Below, one piece after another: positions 49,539-60,303 of a stretch of 64,000 nucleotides of DNA (positions are counted from its first letter, which is position 1; each line of letters begins with the position of its first letter). The notes under the pieces are model-generated. The model saw only the letters and a program-made list of their open reading frames with translations, made no database searches and was not told the DNA's origin. The stretch is from Fasciola hepatica (lineage: Eukaryota > Platyhelminthes > Trematoda > Plagiorchiida > Fasciolidae), in the NCBI GenBank assembly GCA_948099385.1, contig CANUEZ040000024.1, positions 21,588,001 to 21,652,000 on the forward strand. Reading direction: 5' to 3'. The translations under genes and the position numbers were made by a program.

Positions 49539-49701
49539 CTTTCAAATAGCTCAGGTGAATAAATTCTACCGACTTGAACACTTCCGGTTCTGTCCATTGA
49601 CTGAGCACCTTGTGAAAAACAGACAAAACCAGAAAAACACGCGAATGATACTTGTGGCGATAGAGAGAATCACTAACAGCCCGATCAAAAACATTTCTCG
49701 G
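49539..49701 (-). CDS. exon 10 of the upstream exon run, unknown protein
   Basis: A 163-bp exon with acceptor TTTTACTTTCCGAG and donor TTGAAAG/GTAAGC. It encodes PRNVFDRAVSDSLYRHKYHS then VFLVLSVFHKVLSQWTEPEV and FIHLSYLK. Phase 0 at the start matches the exon at 50300; it ends in phase 1. Confidence 0.68.
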
Positions 49702-49825
49702 CTCGGAAAGTAAAATCACACGATAGGTGACCTCTAATAAAACAAATAAGTGTCCGAGTAGTGAAGTTGTCAAACAGAAGGACTAAGATCACCATACCTA
49801 CAGACGCAATGCTATGGTTGTATGA

Positions 49826-50062
49826 CAGGAAGTGGATGAGCGGTTTGGAGAGTTTCACTACGACCTCAGAGGTCAGAGGTTTGAAAGCCCGTCACCACCG
49901 GTCGCTGTCGTCCGGCTCGGTATCACACGTGACTTACTGGTTCTCCACTCCAAGTCTCAGGGTGTGGTTGCCGGCTATTCATAATAGGCAGTGGGCCTTT
50001 GAAGCTATGGGGTGTACCCATTCGACTGAACTCATACGCATGGATGTAAAAAAATATCAAAG
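49826..50062 (+). mobile_element. tRNA-derived SINE copy
   Basis: A diverged head (GGTTTGAAAGCCC in place of the B box), then the family body CTCCACTCCAAGTCTCAGGG and tail near ACTCATACGCATG, with an A run after it. Confidence 0.75.
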
Positions 50063-50299
50063 AAACCACATATTGCTGATTTTCGGAAGTACACATAAGC
50101 ACATGTACGCACAAACGAACAAACCAACACAAACACGTACAAACAAATCAACAGATAGCACTATAAACTTAGCAAGTTTAATATGAACGACCTGAGACAG
50201 ACTAGTAATTCGCGCGTACACAAATTGAAAAAGTACAAAATCAAATGGACCGAAAAGCCTTTACATAAAATGAACATTTGGGAGAACGGATCAACTTAC

Positions 50300-50404
50300 C
50301 GGAGCCGCTGCTTTTACTGAGTCCACGAAACGACCGGTGACCAGTTTAGAGATACTGAGCACGTATGAACAAAGTGCATCTGACGGTAACAATTCTAAAC
50401 AAAC
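50300..50404 (-). CDS. exon 9 of the upstream exon run, unknown protein
   Basis: A 105-bp phase-0 exon with a classic acceptor (TTTTTGTTGTCTGCAG) and donor (CCG/GTAAGT). It encodes VCLELLPSDALCSYVLSISK then LVTGRFVDSVKAAAP. It is too short and lacks a Met, so simple ORF finding misses it. Confidence 0.75.
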
Positions 50405-50794
50405 CTGCAGACAACAAAAAATATTTTGAACAACACTTGTGAATAACAATAACGACAAAATTTCATTACCATGAAAAACGGTACTGAATCGACCGAGGTT
50501 ATCTTCAAGTCGACCAACGCATTATTTGAATGTGGTCAAAACCACCACCCATACAGGTGGGGTGAATAAACAGGTGTAAATAGCATGGATAAAAGCGAAT
50601 GAATACCATCACATCACAATTATCGTACAGAATAGAGGACTACCGCACATCGATTGGTATGATCTGTGCGGCACAACTGTTGTTAAGTCTATGCTCTCAG
50701 AGTGGTCATCGGGGCACTCTGACAAAGAAAAAACACCTCATTAGGCGGTTATTTTACACATAATATAAGGTTGTTCGACATAATATGCTATGAG
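50405..50794. other. intronic, no recognised feature
   Basis: Nothing recognised. Confidence 0.35.
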
Positions 50795-51012
50795 ACCAGC
50801 GGTGGTCGAGTTGTTTAGAACGTTTACTTCCCACCTCCGAGGTCAGGGGTTGGAATCGCGCCACCACCACTAGACAGTAATTCACATCTGACTTATTTTG
50901 ACCTTACGCGGATCTCCAATCCTAGCCTCAGGGTCTGGTTGCTGACTATCCCTAAGTGTGCAGTGGACCTTTGAGGCCATGGAATATACCTCACCTTCCA
51001 CTGAACTCATTT
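50795..51012 (+). mobile_element. tRNA-derived SINE copy
   Basis: GGTGGTCGAGTTGTTTAGAAC head, a CACCTCCGAGGTCAGG segment, GGTTGGAATC box B, and the CCTCAGGGTCTGGTTGC body. Confidence 0.8.
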
Positions 51013-51905
51013 GGACTCAAATCCAATAAGAGCAGATACATCACGAGAAATTACTGGGCGCATTTTTTAGTAACCTGTTTTGCCCCAAGTGATTTTCTGT
51101 AATCCGGTGTCCAAAAACCGGTACTTTTTACATCGAAACTTTGCAAATACTGTTCCATGCCCTAAACTACGAATGGGGACAAAACCGGCGTGAACTTAAA
51201 CCGGGTCAGTAAAACGCTCGACCACAACTCGTACCCGTCAGTAGATGCAGTGGTGACAACAAATATCCAATACCAAAATGAATTGCACTTTCATTCATCC
51301 GTTCATAGATTCTCATGTTCAATGTATTTTGCAATCAACTTGCAGTTTGCGCCTGAACTGAACTCTGGTTACTATTCTCAAGTCCTGGATATCACACGTA
51401 CACATGTTGACCTAGAACCAACCCAAAAAGCTCGTCGTTATGGACAACACAGTTCGAACAATAGCGATTCTTAACCGAATCAAATCACTATAGTTCGAAT
51501 GTGGCTATTTATATCACATTAGGAAGCAAACTACCGAATAGAAAAAATTGTATGATCACAAATATGCATCGAGAGCTAGTAACACAGCAAAACTCCTTCG
51601 TAAGGGACACCCCACATATTGGGGCACCTTTCGATTCCCCGTCAGTATCCCCACAGGTCTCCAAAACACCTAAGAAGAGCGCCCTGCACTTAGGGACATT
51701 TTCCTCTTCCTCGTGAGTATCTCTTATTGAGGGGTTTTACTGCATTATCATACTAACCGGTAACCTTCAAACTCACACAGTGCGTGAGACCCTCCGTAAC
51801 CTCACGATCTGAAGAAAAAAACCAAAAAAAGTTCACGAATCCAGTTGGATTATTATTATTCTTGAACAGATAAATCCGTATAGAGAGGATAAAACAAAAA
51901 AGCAC
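51013..51905. other. intronic, no recognised feature
   Basis: Short plus-strand frames only, without motifs. Confidence 0.3.
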
Positions 51906-52110
51906 CTCGGCATTCTCTTCCGACTCGACCACATTGCCCAGTCGATAGTAAACCCACGCACGAAGTTGATAGAACATTCGTTTGACCAAACTGACTTCTG
52001 TAAAAATTTGTACCAACGATGATGCACTGGACGGTTCCACGGTGAAAATGTCCAACAACGGCAGAGCTAGGTTGAGCATACTAAGTGAACGGTCGTACAA
52101 CGCGGTACGA
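51906..52110 (-). CDS. exon 8 of the upstream exon run, unknown helical protein
   Basis: A 205-bp exon. The acceptor ATCGATCAAG follows a long pyrimidine tract (52145-52200), and the donor is GAG/GTGCTT. It encodes RTALYDRSLSMLNLALPLLD, then FTEVSLVKRMFYQLRAWVYY and RLGNVVESEENAE. The amphipathic, Leu-rich, TPR-like pattern suggests helical repeats. One nucleotide completes the codon split at 53123; it ends in phase 0, joining the exon at 50404. Confidence 0.7.
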
Positions 52111-53122
52111 CTTGATCGATAATGCGCGTCAATGTGCCCGTAGTAGCGTAGCAACCGAAAAATCGAGTGAAACATGAAAGGAAGAAAAATTATTGTGACT
52201 ACGTTGAATGATGCCATACGTGTGGTAGGTAATCATCCTCGAATCCCAAAACAGTATTTCAGGCAAACGCGTGTAATACACATTACGTAATTTGAGAATT
52301 TTCTGAGCAGGGATACAATATTTCATTGATTTGAAAGGGATTTATGAAAATCCCTGGGTGCTTGCGCTCTCTAACTGAACAGAAACCTGTTAAAAAAGAA
52401 TCCAGGTATGATCGGAGCGTCAGAAAGAACAAACAAAGAACCTGCGTACAATCTACTATGTTTTACATCGTTATTTTCCCCAATGCTATCCCTGCCATCA
52501 ATCCTTTCTCTCCGTTGGTTCCATACAATCAAGGTTCTGGGCCACTTTGTCCATTTAAGCTGCGCCAAACTCTTGAACTGAACGGAGTTTATCTACTGGC
52601 TTCGAAGGGATTTGAATTGCTCTCGATTTCGTTGGTCAGACTTTCCGATGCATCACCAGTGTTCGGACGGCCCTCATGGAGGCAAAACTAAATAACTATA
52701 ATGGTCTTCCATTTAGAGCTAATAACAAGTGGTGCCAACTTCCGTTTTGTCCGTCTTATTTGCTCCATTGGTAAGGCTACGAGACAGTTTAAAGTTACTG
52801 GGTCTCGAAGTTCCACCAACTTCTACACTCAAAACAACACAGCTCCGGCAAAAAAAGATTCTGTTTGTCTAATATCCTCCTGAGTGGTGAAAGGTTACCG
52901 AGGACCAAGACTGATAAAAAAAACTAAGGAAGACATGCGTGGGGACTATCACGATATCAATTAAAAGACGGCTGGATCGATTCAAGACCCTTGGTGTTTC
53001 GCATTTGCTGCTTCACTGTGGTGAAGATTTCTGAAATGAGGAGACCTCGGAAGGTCGTGCGGCACATTGCTGAAAAGTGTAGGCCTGTAGGTGCGGTTTA
53101 ATCAAAGAGGAAACTGACTTAC
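52111..53122. other. intronic, no recognised feature
   Basis: A 115-codon plus frame at 52344-52691 has no motif and lies in an intron of the minus-strand gene. Confidence 0.35.
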
Positions 53123-53205
53123 GCCAAAGTCTGTGCAACGAGAAGTACAGCATCCAAAGTTGACGGATCTGTGTGTGCATTGAGTATGGCCAGATTCATG
53201 GCCTC
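53123..53205 (-). CDS. exon 7 of the upstream exon run, unknown helical protein
   Basis: An 83-bp exon with acceptor CGTTCAACTACAG and donor TTGGC/GTAAGT. It encodes EAMNLAILNAHTDPSTLDAV then LLVAQTL, a helical pattern. It starts in phase 0, matching the end at 56224, and ends in phase 2, matching 52110. Confidence 0.68.
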
Positions 53206-53539
53206 CTGTAGTTGAACGAGGTTTGAAGGCAACACAGTTACACTCCAAACACTACTTATCAGGAGGTATACAAAATACCAATGGATAGAGCGAAAGAAAA
53301 GTTATACCGGATCAAGGCACAAGGAAATAACGAAATAAGCTTACAAAAGTTAAACAAGGTGTTTAAAGTGTATTGGAATTGCCTTCTATTGCACCCAAAA
53401 GGATAGAAATACAACAATTAGAGTCACCCTAAAACCGAAGATTCTAGGGAAGTTGTTTGAATTGAAAATCAATTTTTACATTTCAAGCTTGCAAGCAAAC
53501 GCAGAGTGCAAACCATGAAAATAGAGAAAGGTCTCAGAT

Positions 53540-55043
53540 GCAACTACGTCACCGACCGCGGCACCTAGCCATGCCACCGAAGGTCTTCAATCATTCGGTG
53601 AGCGAGTCTCGTGGGCCCCAACCCGGAAGCCTAGCACATCTTGTACGGTCAACTCCACTGGTCAAGGTCTTCAAACCTTTTCGCCATGCCATGAATTTCC
53701 CGCCCCGACCCACCCTCATATCTCCAAATGTCTCAGAGATCAACGTACACCGAGGGGTCCATTTGCCGGCATGCGTAACACATGTCCCAGCCGGCTTGCT
53801 CCAGTGACTGACCTCTGGGTACTCATACCCTAAGTTTAACTTCGGTGTTGACGAAACGACGTTCCACCATATTCGAGCGATATAACGAGGACGGCGATGC
53901 TCAAACACCGACAGTCTTCGTGTATCTTCCACCCACTACGACCATATTTCTGAATCGCATAGGAAGACTGACCTAACTGCCGCAATGAACTCTCAACACT
54001 TGGCAGACCATCGGATGTCACGCCAACGCCATAGGTCGTTCAGATTGGCAAAATTAAAACGTATCTTCTGTATACGTGGTGAAACTTCATCCGATACCTG
54101 CCCACCTGATGAGACGTAAATTACTTACTTTACCTTACTACAGTTGGCTCCTTGGAGAGGACAAGCAGGCTTCTTCATGACATGGCCATGAAGTTTCGTG
54201 GCTGTTTGGTGCGAGAGACGTCCCCAGCGCCACTCGGCTTTTTTCGAGGGCGCACTTCTAGCCTTTGCACAACCAAGTGCGGGCTGCAAGACAGCAGCGT
54301 GTTGATTCATGGTTGCCAGTGGCTCTCTAGGATCTCGTTTGCCAATCGATTGAATTAAATCCAACCCAATGGTACTGAACAATAATTCTCACCCGTCCAT
54401 TCACGGGTAACTGTCTTAGCATGCCAACACCGTCTCGTTGACGTTCTTGAACCTCGGGTACCCTCACTCTGGTTCAGCCCACCTGTCGAGCGGTTTGTCG
54501 GGATGTGGCCGCCGATGTATGTTTCAGTGTCGTAGATCCATAGATGAGAGATGGGTACATGATGGAGACCAAAGTGGTGGAAGATGCGTCAACAGCACGG
54601 CAGTCTACCAATTCAGAGGTGCTACTCTCATCAAACACCCCAAACACACCTCGTTAATAAAACTTATCTGCCTCGGCTAGGACTTACCCTGTCAGAACGA
54701 GGCTCGGTGTTAGGCCAATCCAGTTCTGCAGCAGCGTTTTACAACTCGAAAGTGCAAGACACATCCCAAAAATTACTTCACTTATGTTGAGACTACGTAG
54801 AAAAACTCATAAATTACCTGGATCTCTACATACAGGCGTAACATCCGAGTATTCAACTACAAAGTTGGACGGTGATGGAGGGCTATCCAAACGATCACCG
54901 CATCGGGCACACCCTTCAGTGAGTGGCAGTACCAGTGCTTCGAACGCCACCCTCAGACCAATAAAGACAGAGACTGTAGGACTACGGAAGGTATGTCTGT
55001 GTTCTAAAATATGTTTAGCTGCGCTTGATTGAATTTCTTCACT

Positions 55044-55076
<33 letters not shown>

Positions 55077-55760
55077 TGATACTCACGCACACACCTTTCA
55101 CGAGGGTTGGATAATCAGCGCAAAAATGATGCTCGTGAGCAATTCGAATGAGACACTTGTCATGCTAATTCCTCCGATGTTTTCACAAGAAGAGCTATCA
55201 CATTTCCTGCTCACCAGCCAAGGTTACCCGGAGCAATTATGTTACCTCCGATGCCAAAGCCTCGTCTGTAACCTCGAGAATGAACGGAGTCAACCCATCT
55301 GGTCCAACAGTTTTGTATCTGTTTAGATAACCAACCTCTCGGATAAAGTCCATTTCTCGTAGAGGAGTAATATCGGCCTGCATCATTTCTCTTGTAGACA
55401 TTATCGGAAGGTTTATTGTGACAGTCGGACCTCCTAACTGTTAGTTAAGGTGATCCGTCCAACGTTCAGGCGGTGTTCCTGAGGGTGAACCAGCGAACCA
55501 TCGGATTCCTCGATTACCTCGCTTACACCTGGTCTTCGTTGATTAACACTTCTAATCAAATGGCAAAAGATGCGACTATTGCCAGTAGCCGGAACCCCTC
55601 CATTTTCCTACACTTGCGAATCCTCCACTGATAGTGATCATTTCAGAAACCTTTATTCAGTAACGCCTCAGGGATTCGCACACCCTTTTGAATGCGGTGT
55701 CTGGAAGTTAGGCAGTGTAATAAAACGGTCAAAAGCGGATTGTCGTCTACCCCGGATGTA
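53540..55760 (-). mobile_element. LINE copy, longest of the family, interrupted by an insertion
   Basis: Minus-strand fragments run in RT order from high to low coordinate: GSPSGTPPERWTDHLN (about 55480), YLNRYKTVGPDGLTPFILEV (about 55300), ILEHRHTFRSPTVSVFIGLR (about 55000), and FGMCLALSSCKTLLQNWIGL (about 54750). The tail NLNDLWRWRDIRWS, TRRLSVFEHR, and a final WRKGLKTLTSGV near 53600 follow. A GATGATGATG tract lies upstream near 55835. Frames are broken. An unrelated block sits at 54117-54700. Confidence 0.75.
54117..54700. other. unidentified insertion inside the LINE
   Basis: About 580 bp separates LINE residues that should be adjacent (NWIGLTPSL... and YVSSGGQVSDEVS). It has no homology that I recognise. 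It could be another non-autonomous element. Confidence 0.5.
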
Positions 55761-56223
55761 ACTGGCCGTGGCAGGATTGGAACCTCGGCTGATAAAGTTT
55801 ATTGAAGTACCACCCGTTATGATGGCTTGTGGACGATGATGATGGCGAAACATGTTTGACTGATAAAACCATTAGATAAGCTTTCACCTCCATTTGTTTG
55901 ATGTATACGGATCAGAGCAGAGGCATCATGACCTATAGTGCCTTTTTTCAAGGCCAAGTGAGGAAACAGATTACTGGGTGTGTTAAAGCAGACTAATTAA
56001 AGATTTCAACAACACAGTAAGAGGCTGTACTTCAAAAAGAGAAGAAAATGTAACTTGAGGCTCATGAGTCAATAAATTCGTATATCGGGGTTTCGCCGAT
56101 TTGGGAGATCTTAGTAATAATTTGATGTCGGATCTTACGTCATTTTTGCTAACGAAACACTGAGTAACGGCAAGAACCGCGAAAAACTTATGCCATTAGG
56201 ATAACCGAGGACATTTTACATAC
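55761..56223. other. intronic, no recognised feature
   Basis: Nothing recognised apart from the short GAT-repeat tract. Confidence 0.35.
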
Positions 56224-56354
56224 CTGAGTACTTAAAAACCGTTTACTAGGAGATTTGCCAACAAATTTGGAGCGCAGCTCATACAAACGAATATCCAACA
56301 AATCACCGAAAAATGTAGCCAGATGGCAGTAAAACGCGCTTCCAAGATTATATA
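56224..56354 (-). CDS. exon 6 of the upstream exon run, unknown protein
   Basis: An open stretch ending at a strong donor (CTCAG/GTATGT). It encodes YNLGSAFYCHLATFFGDLLD then IRLYELRSKFVGKSPSKR. The end is phase 0, matching 53205. The acceptor is uncertain: TTTCATATAG would start with two split-codon bases, which does not fit the phase-0 end of the exon at 56711, so a small exon may be missing between. Confidence 0.55.
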
Positions 56355-56710
56355 CTATATGAAACGACCAACTAGAACGCGGATGCCACCTGGATGTTTT
56401 GTCTCGATTGCGTTTTTAGTATATCAATGGATTAGTTGCAACAACTGCTTGAACCGAGTGTTTTGGTGGGGCACACGGAGAACCTTCTCCTGTTCTAAAA
56501 CTACTGTGTAAGAAATTAAACAAAAATATGCAAGAAAAATGAAAGGCAAGAAAAACATAGAACTCATTTCATGTCCAAGAAACTCATATGCACCATACGA
56601 TAATGAAAAGCGCTTTGAAGTTTTAAATCGTAATCACTAAACAAAACCCAGTGTACAGTTGTACTCTGAAACCATCACCCCTAACAGAGTGACTGAAGTG
56701 AAAATCCTAC

Positions 56711-57046
56711 CTGAAATTTTCCATTGTTGTGTAGTGCGACTGCTTTCAAGTGTCGTATAACGCTGGTCACTGAGGCAGCGATTTCTGACTGATTTGCATA
56801 GATGGCTGCTGAGGCCAAATCTAAAGCCACAGTCAAATCCCATTCGGCTTGAGTGCTATTGTGCGTGGCCAGATTGTACAATGCGAGTGTGAACCAATGG
56901 CGCCAAGCAAGCGGATGTATCGCCTTCTTCACGCGTTTGCGTGTGCAATACGAGCAATACTTGTCTCGAAGGTATAGGTCCGTCTGTTGTCGCAGCCATC
57001 GGACATCGTCCACTGCACTGTTAGCTTGTCCGCCCAGAATAAACAA
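56711..57046 (-). CDS. exon 5 of the upstream exon run, unknown helical protein
   Basis: A 336-bp phase-0 exon (112 codons) with acceptor TTTTTTATTTCAG and donor TTTCAG/GTAGGA. It encodes LFILGGQANSAVDDVRWLRQ, then YLRDKYCSYCTRKRVKKAIH, WRHWFTLALYNLATHNSTQA and VTSVIRHLKAVALHNNGKFQ. The C-x2-C in KYCSYCTRKR is notable but isolated. The pattern is consistent with alpha-helical repeats. I do not recognise the family. Confidence 0.8.
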
Positions 57047-57387
57047 CTGAAATAAAAAACCATAAATCAGGAATTCTGCGCAATCAACACCGAATAACTT
57101 AATGGAAACTCGGGGATGAAAAAAGGACAAGCCTAGAAAAGACGTATTTTTCTGGACATATCTTCATTCTAGCCATTCCACGGAATTTCCACTGTTCGTA
57201 ACGTCTAGTTCACAAACGTTCCACCCAAGCTGAGATAAATCACCAGTGTGCACCGACAACAAGACGTTTGCTCCGCGATCAGGAGCTTATCAAATCCATA
57301 AAACTGGGCTAGGAATACTGAAATGATGCAGTCACTGAGAATACCACGGGATGCCTGAACCTGAAACTGACAGTTTGTTGGTTTCTT

Positions 57388-57590
57388 TTTACCATACGCC
57401 TGCGCATAGGTGCAGTGGAAGGAGTATGTACCGCACAACCTCGAAGGTCTCTGCACTATTAGGGATAACCGGCAACGGTAGGTTACCATGTACCATCAAA
57501 GTGATCGGTGAGGGCGGGATTCAAACCACTGGCCTCCGATGGGGAAAGCAAGCGCTCTAAACCACTCGACCGTCACCGAAGCATTCGCCA
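57388..57590 (-). mobile_element. tRNA-derived SINE copy, internally deleted
   Basis: Tail (CATACGCCTGCGCATAGGTG) and head (GGATTCAAACC...CCACTCGACC) of the family with part of the body missing. It lies in the intron between exons 4 and 5. Confidence 0.78.
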
Positions 57591-57894
57591 ACTGCTACAT
57601 GGGGAAGACACTTGTTCGACGAGAAATGAAATTACAAACAGTATACTTAGGACCAAACAGTGAAAATTGTATGAAACAAGTTTTCATAGTTGAGTATTTC
57701 GTGTCATTTTACCACAAAGTTGTTTCTTGCAATATAACTGTTTCGTTAACAATACAAAAACAGTGTAATCACTTCCGAGGAATGGGAGCTCCTGAAGATA
57801 ACCATATTTATCCCAGCGAGAACTCATGCGATCTAATTTACATACCTGCATTACAATGGACATAATTACAGAGAAAGGCTTGGGAAGAACTCAC

Positions 57895-57981
57895 TGAAAT
57901 TCGTTTTTCTCTGTAAAGAGGCTCTGTGGAATTTAATAGGACAGCCAAATTAATTTGGCCCAAAGCATCCGGGATGCGTTG
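57895..57981 (-). CDS. exon 4 of the upstream exon run, unknown protein
   Basis: An 87-bp phase-0 exon with acceptor CGCCTTCCAACAG and donor TTTCA/GTGAGT. It encodes QRIPDALGQINLAVLLNSTE then PLYREKRIS. The frame stays open to a second good donor (GCAG/GTATGT at 57845), but that choice would break phase with exon 5. The intron before it is only 47 nt. Confidence 0.7.
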
Positions 57982-58028
57982 CTGTTGGAAGGCGGTACGT
58001 CTGAAACGAGTAGCAAACCAGTACCTAC

Positions 58029-58091
58029 CTCATCTTGACGAGAAAGCACTTCACTGAACAGATAACGGTAAAATGGATCACTGGGAACAGC
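58029..58091 (-). CDS. exon 3 of the upstream exon run, unknown protein
   Basis: A 63-bp phase-0 exon (21 codons) with acceptor TTAACCCTTTAG and donor GATGAG/GTAGGT. It encodes AVPSDPFYRYLFSEVLSRQD plus E. Both neighbours are also phase 0. Confidence 0.7.
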
Positions 58092-58145
58092 CTAAAGGGT
58101 TAATTGACGGGAGGGGGTCACACGATTTGAGCAAAAAATACAAAC

Positions 58146-58292
58146 CTCGATCAGACTTGCTGCGAGAGCAGATGCAGCACTGTGTTCACCACAGTTGGAA
58201 TGCATTATGGCCTTTATGGTCATGACATCTCTGTTCGCATTGCCTGTCCACGGCAAATCGAATACGTGTCCTAACAAGGTTCTTGCCTCGTT
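58146..58292 (-). CDS. exon 2 of the upstream exon run, unknown protein
   Basis: A 147-bp phase-0 exon (49 codons) with acceptor CTGATTCTCTCACTTAG and donor ATCGAG/GTTTGT. It encodes NEARTLLGHVFDLPWTGNAN then RDVMTIKAIMHSNCGEHSAA and SALAASLIE. Confidence 0.75.
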
Positions 58293-58569
58293 CTAAGTGA
58301 GAGAATCAGAGAATAAATTCCGTAGGCCGGTCACAGAACATACATCATTTATGTGCTCTTTACAGAAAGCTTTCCACGGGATTTGCATAAGGCAAGCCGG
58401 GGCTTGGACACTCGCTATCAGAGAAGCAGGTTTAAAAATGTTATGGAAAGTGAACAGACTAACCGGAGAAGTGACACATTGGGAAAAATTCCATTCTACG
58501 TGCAATTATGCTTTTTATGGACTAGATAAATACAAACATAATAACGATGCGCAGGAAATTGGCCATTAC

Positions 58570-58866
58570 CATAACCAGATATGCTTCGTAAGTCCAATCA
58601 GGATGTGTTTTGCTGTAGTGAATTGGCCCCGATGGCATGACTTGCAAACCTATGAATCTTTTTTGGTTGATAACGTGAAGCATGTGACCAGTTGTTTGCT
58701 CTATTTGCGCACGCCTTCTTAGGATGTTGGTGTGGAAATCTAAATATTCCAACTGCCGAACATCTAAATTGGGTCGCAGAGAGACGAAGCGGACAATGCT
58801 TTCGTCTCCGGCGTGAGCCACTGTAATCCAATTCGCCAAGAGGGCATTCCATAATAAGAGCCACAT
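58570..58866 (-). CDS. first exon: predicted start with signal peptide, unknown protein
   Basis: A 297-bp exon (99 codons) beginning at an ATG at 58866. The first 19 residues, MWLLLWNALLANWITVAHA, have a hydrophobic core and an A-x-A end before GDES, which is a good signal-peptide profile. The product could therefore enter the secretory pathway. It continues VRFVSLRPNLDVRQLEYLDF, then ILRRRAQIEQTTGHML and ends EAYLVM at donor ATG/GTAATG. The frame upstream has a TAA close by, supporting this as the first coding exon. The protein family was not recognised. The signal peptide is a prediction by eye. Confidence 0.65.
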
Positions 58867-58984
58867 GAAAGTGAATTGCGACGGAGACCAGATTTATAGC
58901 TAGGGAAGGGAAAAAAAGAACTGGATTACATATTTTGAAGTCAGGAGGATTATCCACCGAATTTCAATTACTCGTCAGAACGGA

Positions 58985-60093
58985 TAGCCGCTTACTTTTA
59001 TGTACATGATTTGTAGACTAACTCTAGGTTACTAATTGATACTGGGGCCCAAGTTTCTGTCTTGCCGGTCGGTAGAGACAAGCCACGAGCTTTTCTGCTC
59101 CGGCTGTTTGTGATGAACGGCTCGTCCGTTTCTACCTACGGCACGAGATAGCTTGCGGTCAACTTGGGACCACGACGACGGTATTCATAGACGTTCGTCC
59201 TGGCGGACGTTCCCGCAGGCATACTGGGAATCAATTTTCTGCAGCACTGTAAAATACTGGTTGATTCACATAGGCTGTAACCACTCGATCCGTCGCCGAA
59301 CATTAAATTTACGGGTATCGCGGCTCGAAAAGATGCACACCGAATCACAGGTTTGTTTTTTAACATTCCTCACGATTTTCAGTCCTCATCCACCGAATTT
59401 CCAAAGTAGACTAAACCATTCGCATGGATGCAGTGACTGATCACGTGGCACACCACGTCGTCACTAACAGACTACCAGTTACGACACGACCTCATCGGTT
59501 GGCACTAGACAAACTGGTCTTCGCCAAACGTCGGTTTGATACTCTACCTTCTAAAATTGGTGTTCGTCCTTCTCATTGTCCATGGGCCTCACCTTTACAC
59601 ATGGTTCTCAAAAAGATGCCATTAGCTGGCGACAGTGTGGCGACTATCGCACATTAAACTCGTTTATTTGTTATGATAGCTATCCGATACCCCATATATA
59701 CGACATTACAGCATAACTTCACCGCACTACTGTATTTTTTAAGATCGATCTGGTACGAACTTATCACCAGACCCCAGTCGCCGCTGAAGACGTCGAGAAA
59801 ACTGCTGTCACGACTTCTATTGGTCTGTTTGAATTCCTACATATGCAATTTGGTTTGCGAAGTACTGCTCGGACATTCCAAAGATTCATCGACAGCATTA
59901 CACGAAACTTGGGATTTGTTCACGTCTGTATCGACGACTTGCTAATCGCATCGTTCAGCGTAGACCAGCATATTCAAAACTTGACGGTACTATTTCAACG
60001 TTTGTATGAACACCGAGTAGTAGTCATTCCCGATAAATGTGAACCTGGCAAAACGGAACTCATGTTCCTCGGCCAAAACAACACTCGACAGGA
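58985..60093 (+). pseudogene. decayed CsRn1-like pol fragment
   Basis: DNA aligns with about 27235-28345 of the intact gypsy element: a [16 protein letters not shown] protease start, the linker, and an RT part with [11 protein letters not shown] (YIDD has become CIDD). It contains stops, small indels and a truncated end at 60093. No LTR of this copy is visible, so both ends are missing. Confidence 0.88.
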
Positions 60094-60287
60094 TGTTTGT
60101 TAAGTTCATTTGGTATCTTTTATCTACCTTAGTTCTGTTACTATTGTTCTCCTGAACTTATCTCTTTGTTGTTTTTAGCTTCTACCGCTCAGTTGTATGT
60201 CGAATAAAGCCTAAATTCTAGTTCTCTGCCTTCCGCTGTCTCGAGCACTGGGATTTCGTGATCATAAGCGTATCCGTTTATGTGACA
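60094..60287 (+). repeat. probable 5' LTR of a second gypsy-type element
   Basis: Starts TGTTTGTTAAG directly where the CsRn1-like relic breaks off and ends near TGTGACA. It includes AATAAAG (polyadenylation-like) near 60204. No second LTR is in the window, so the limits are inferred. Confidence 0.5.
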
Positions 60288-60303
60288 TACAAGCCATCCC
60301 AAA

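Noticed and set aside
57981..58020. 28-nt intron using TTTCAG at 58001
   Set aside because: That acceptor puts a stop in the next exon; the acceptor AACAG at 57982 (47-nt intron) keeps phase 0.
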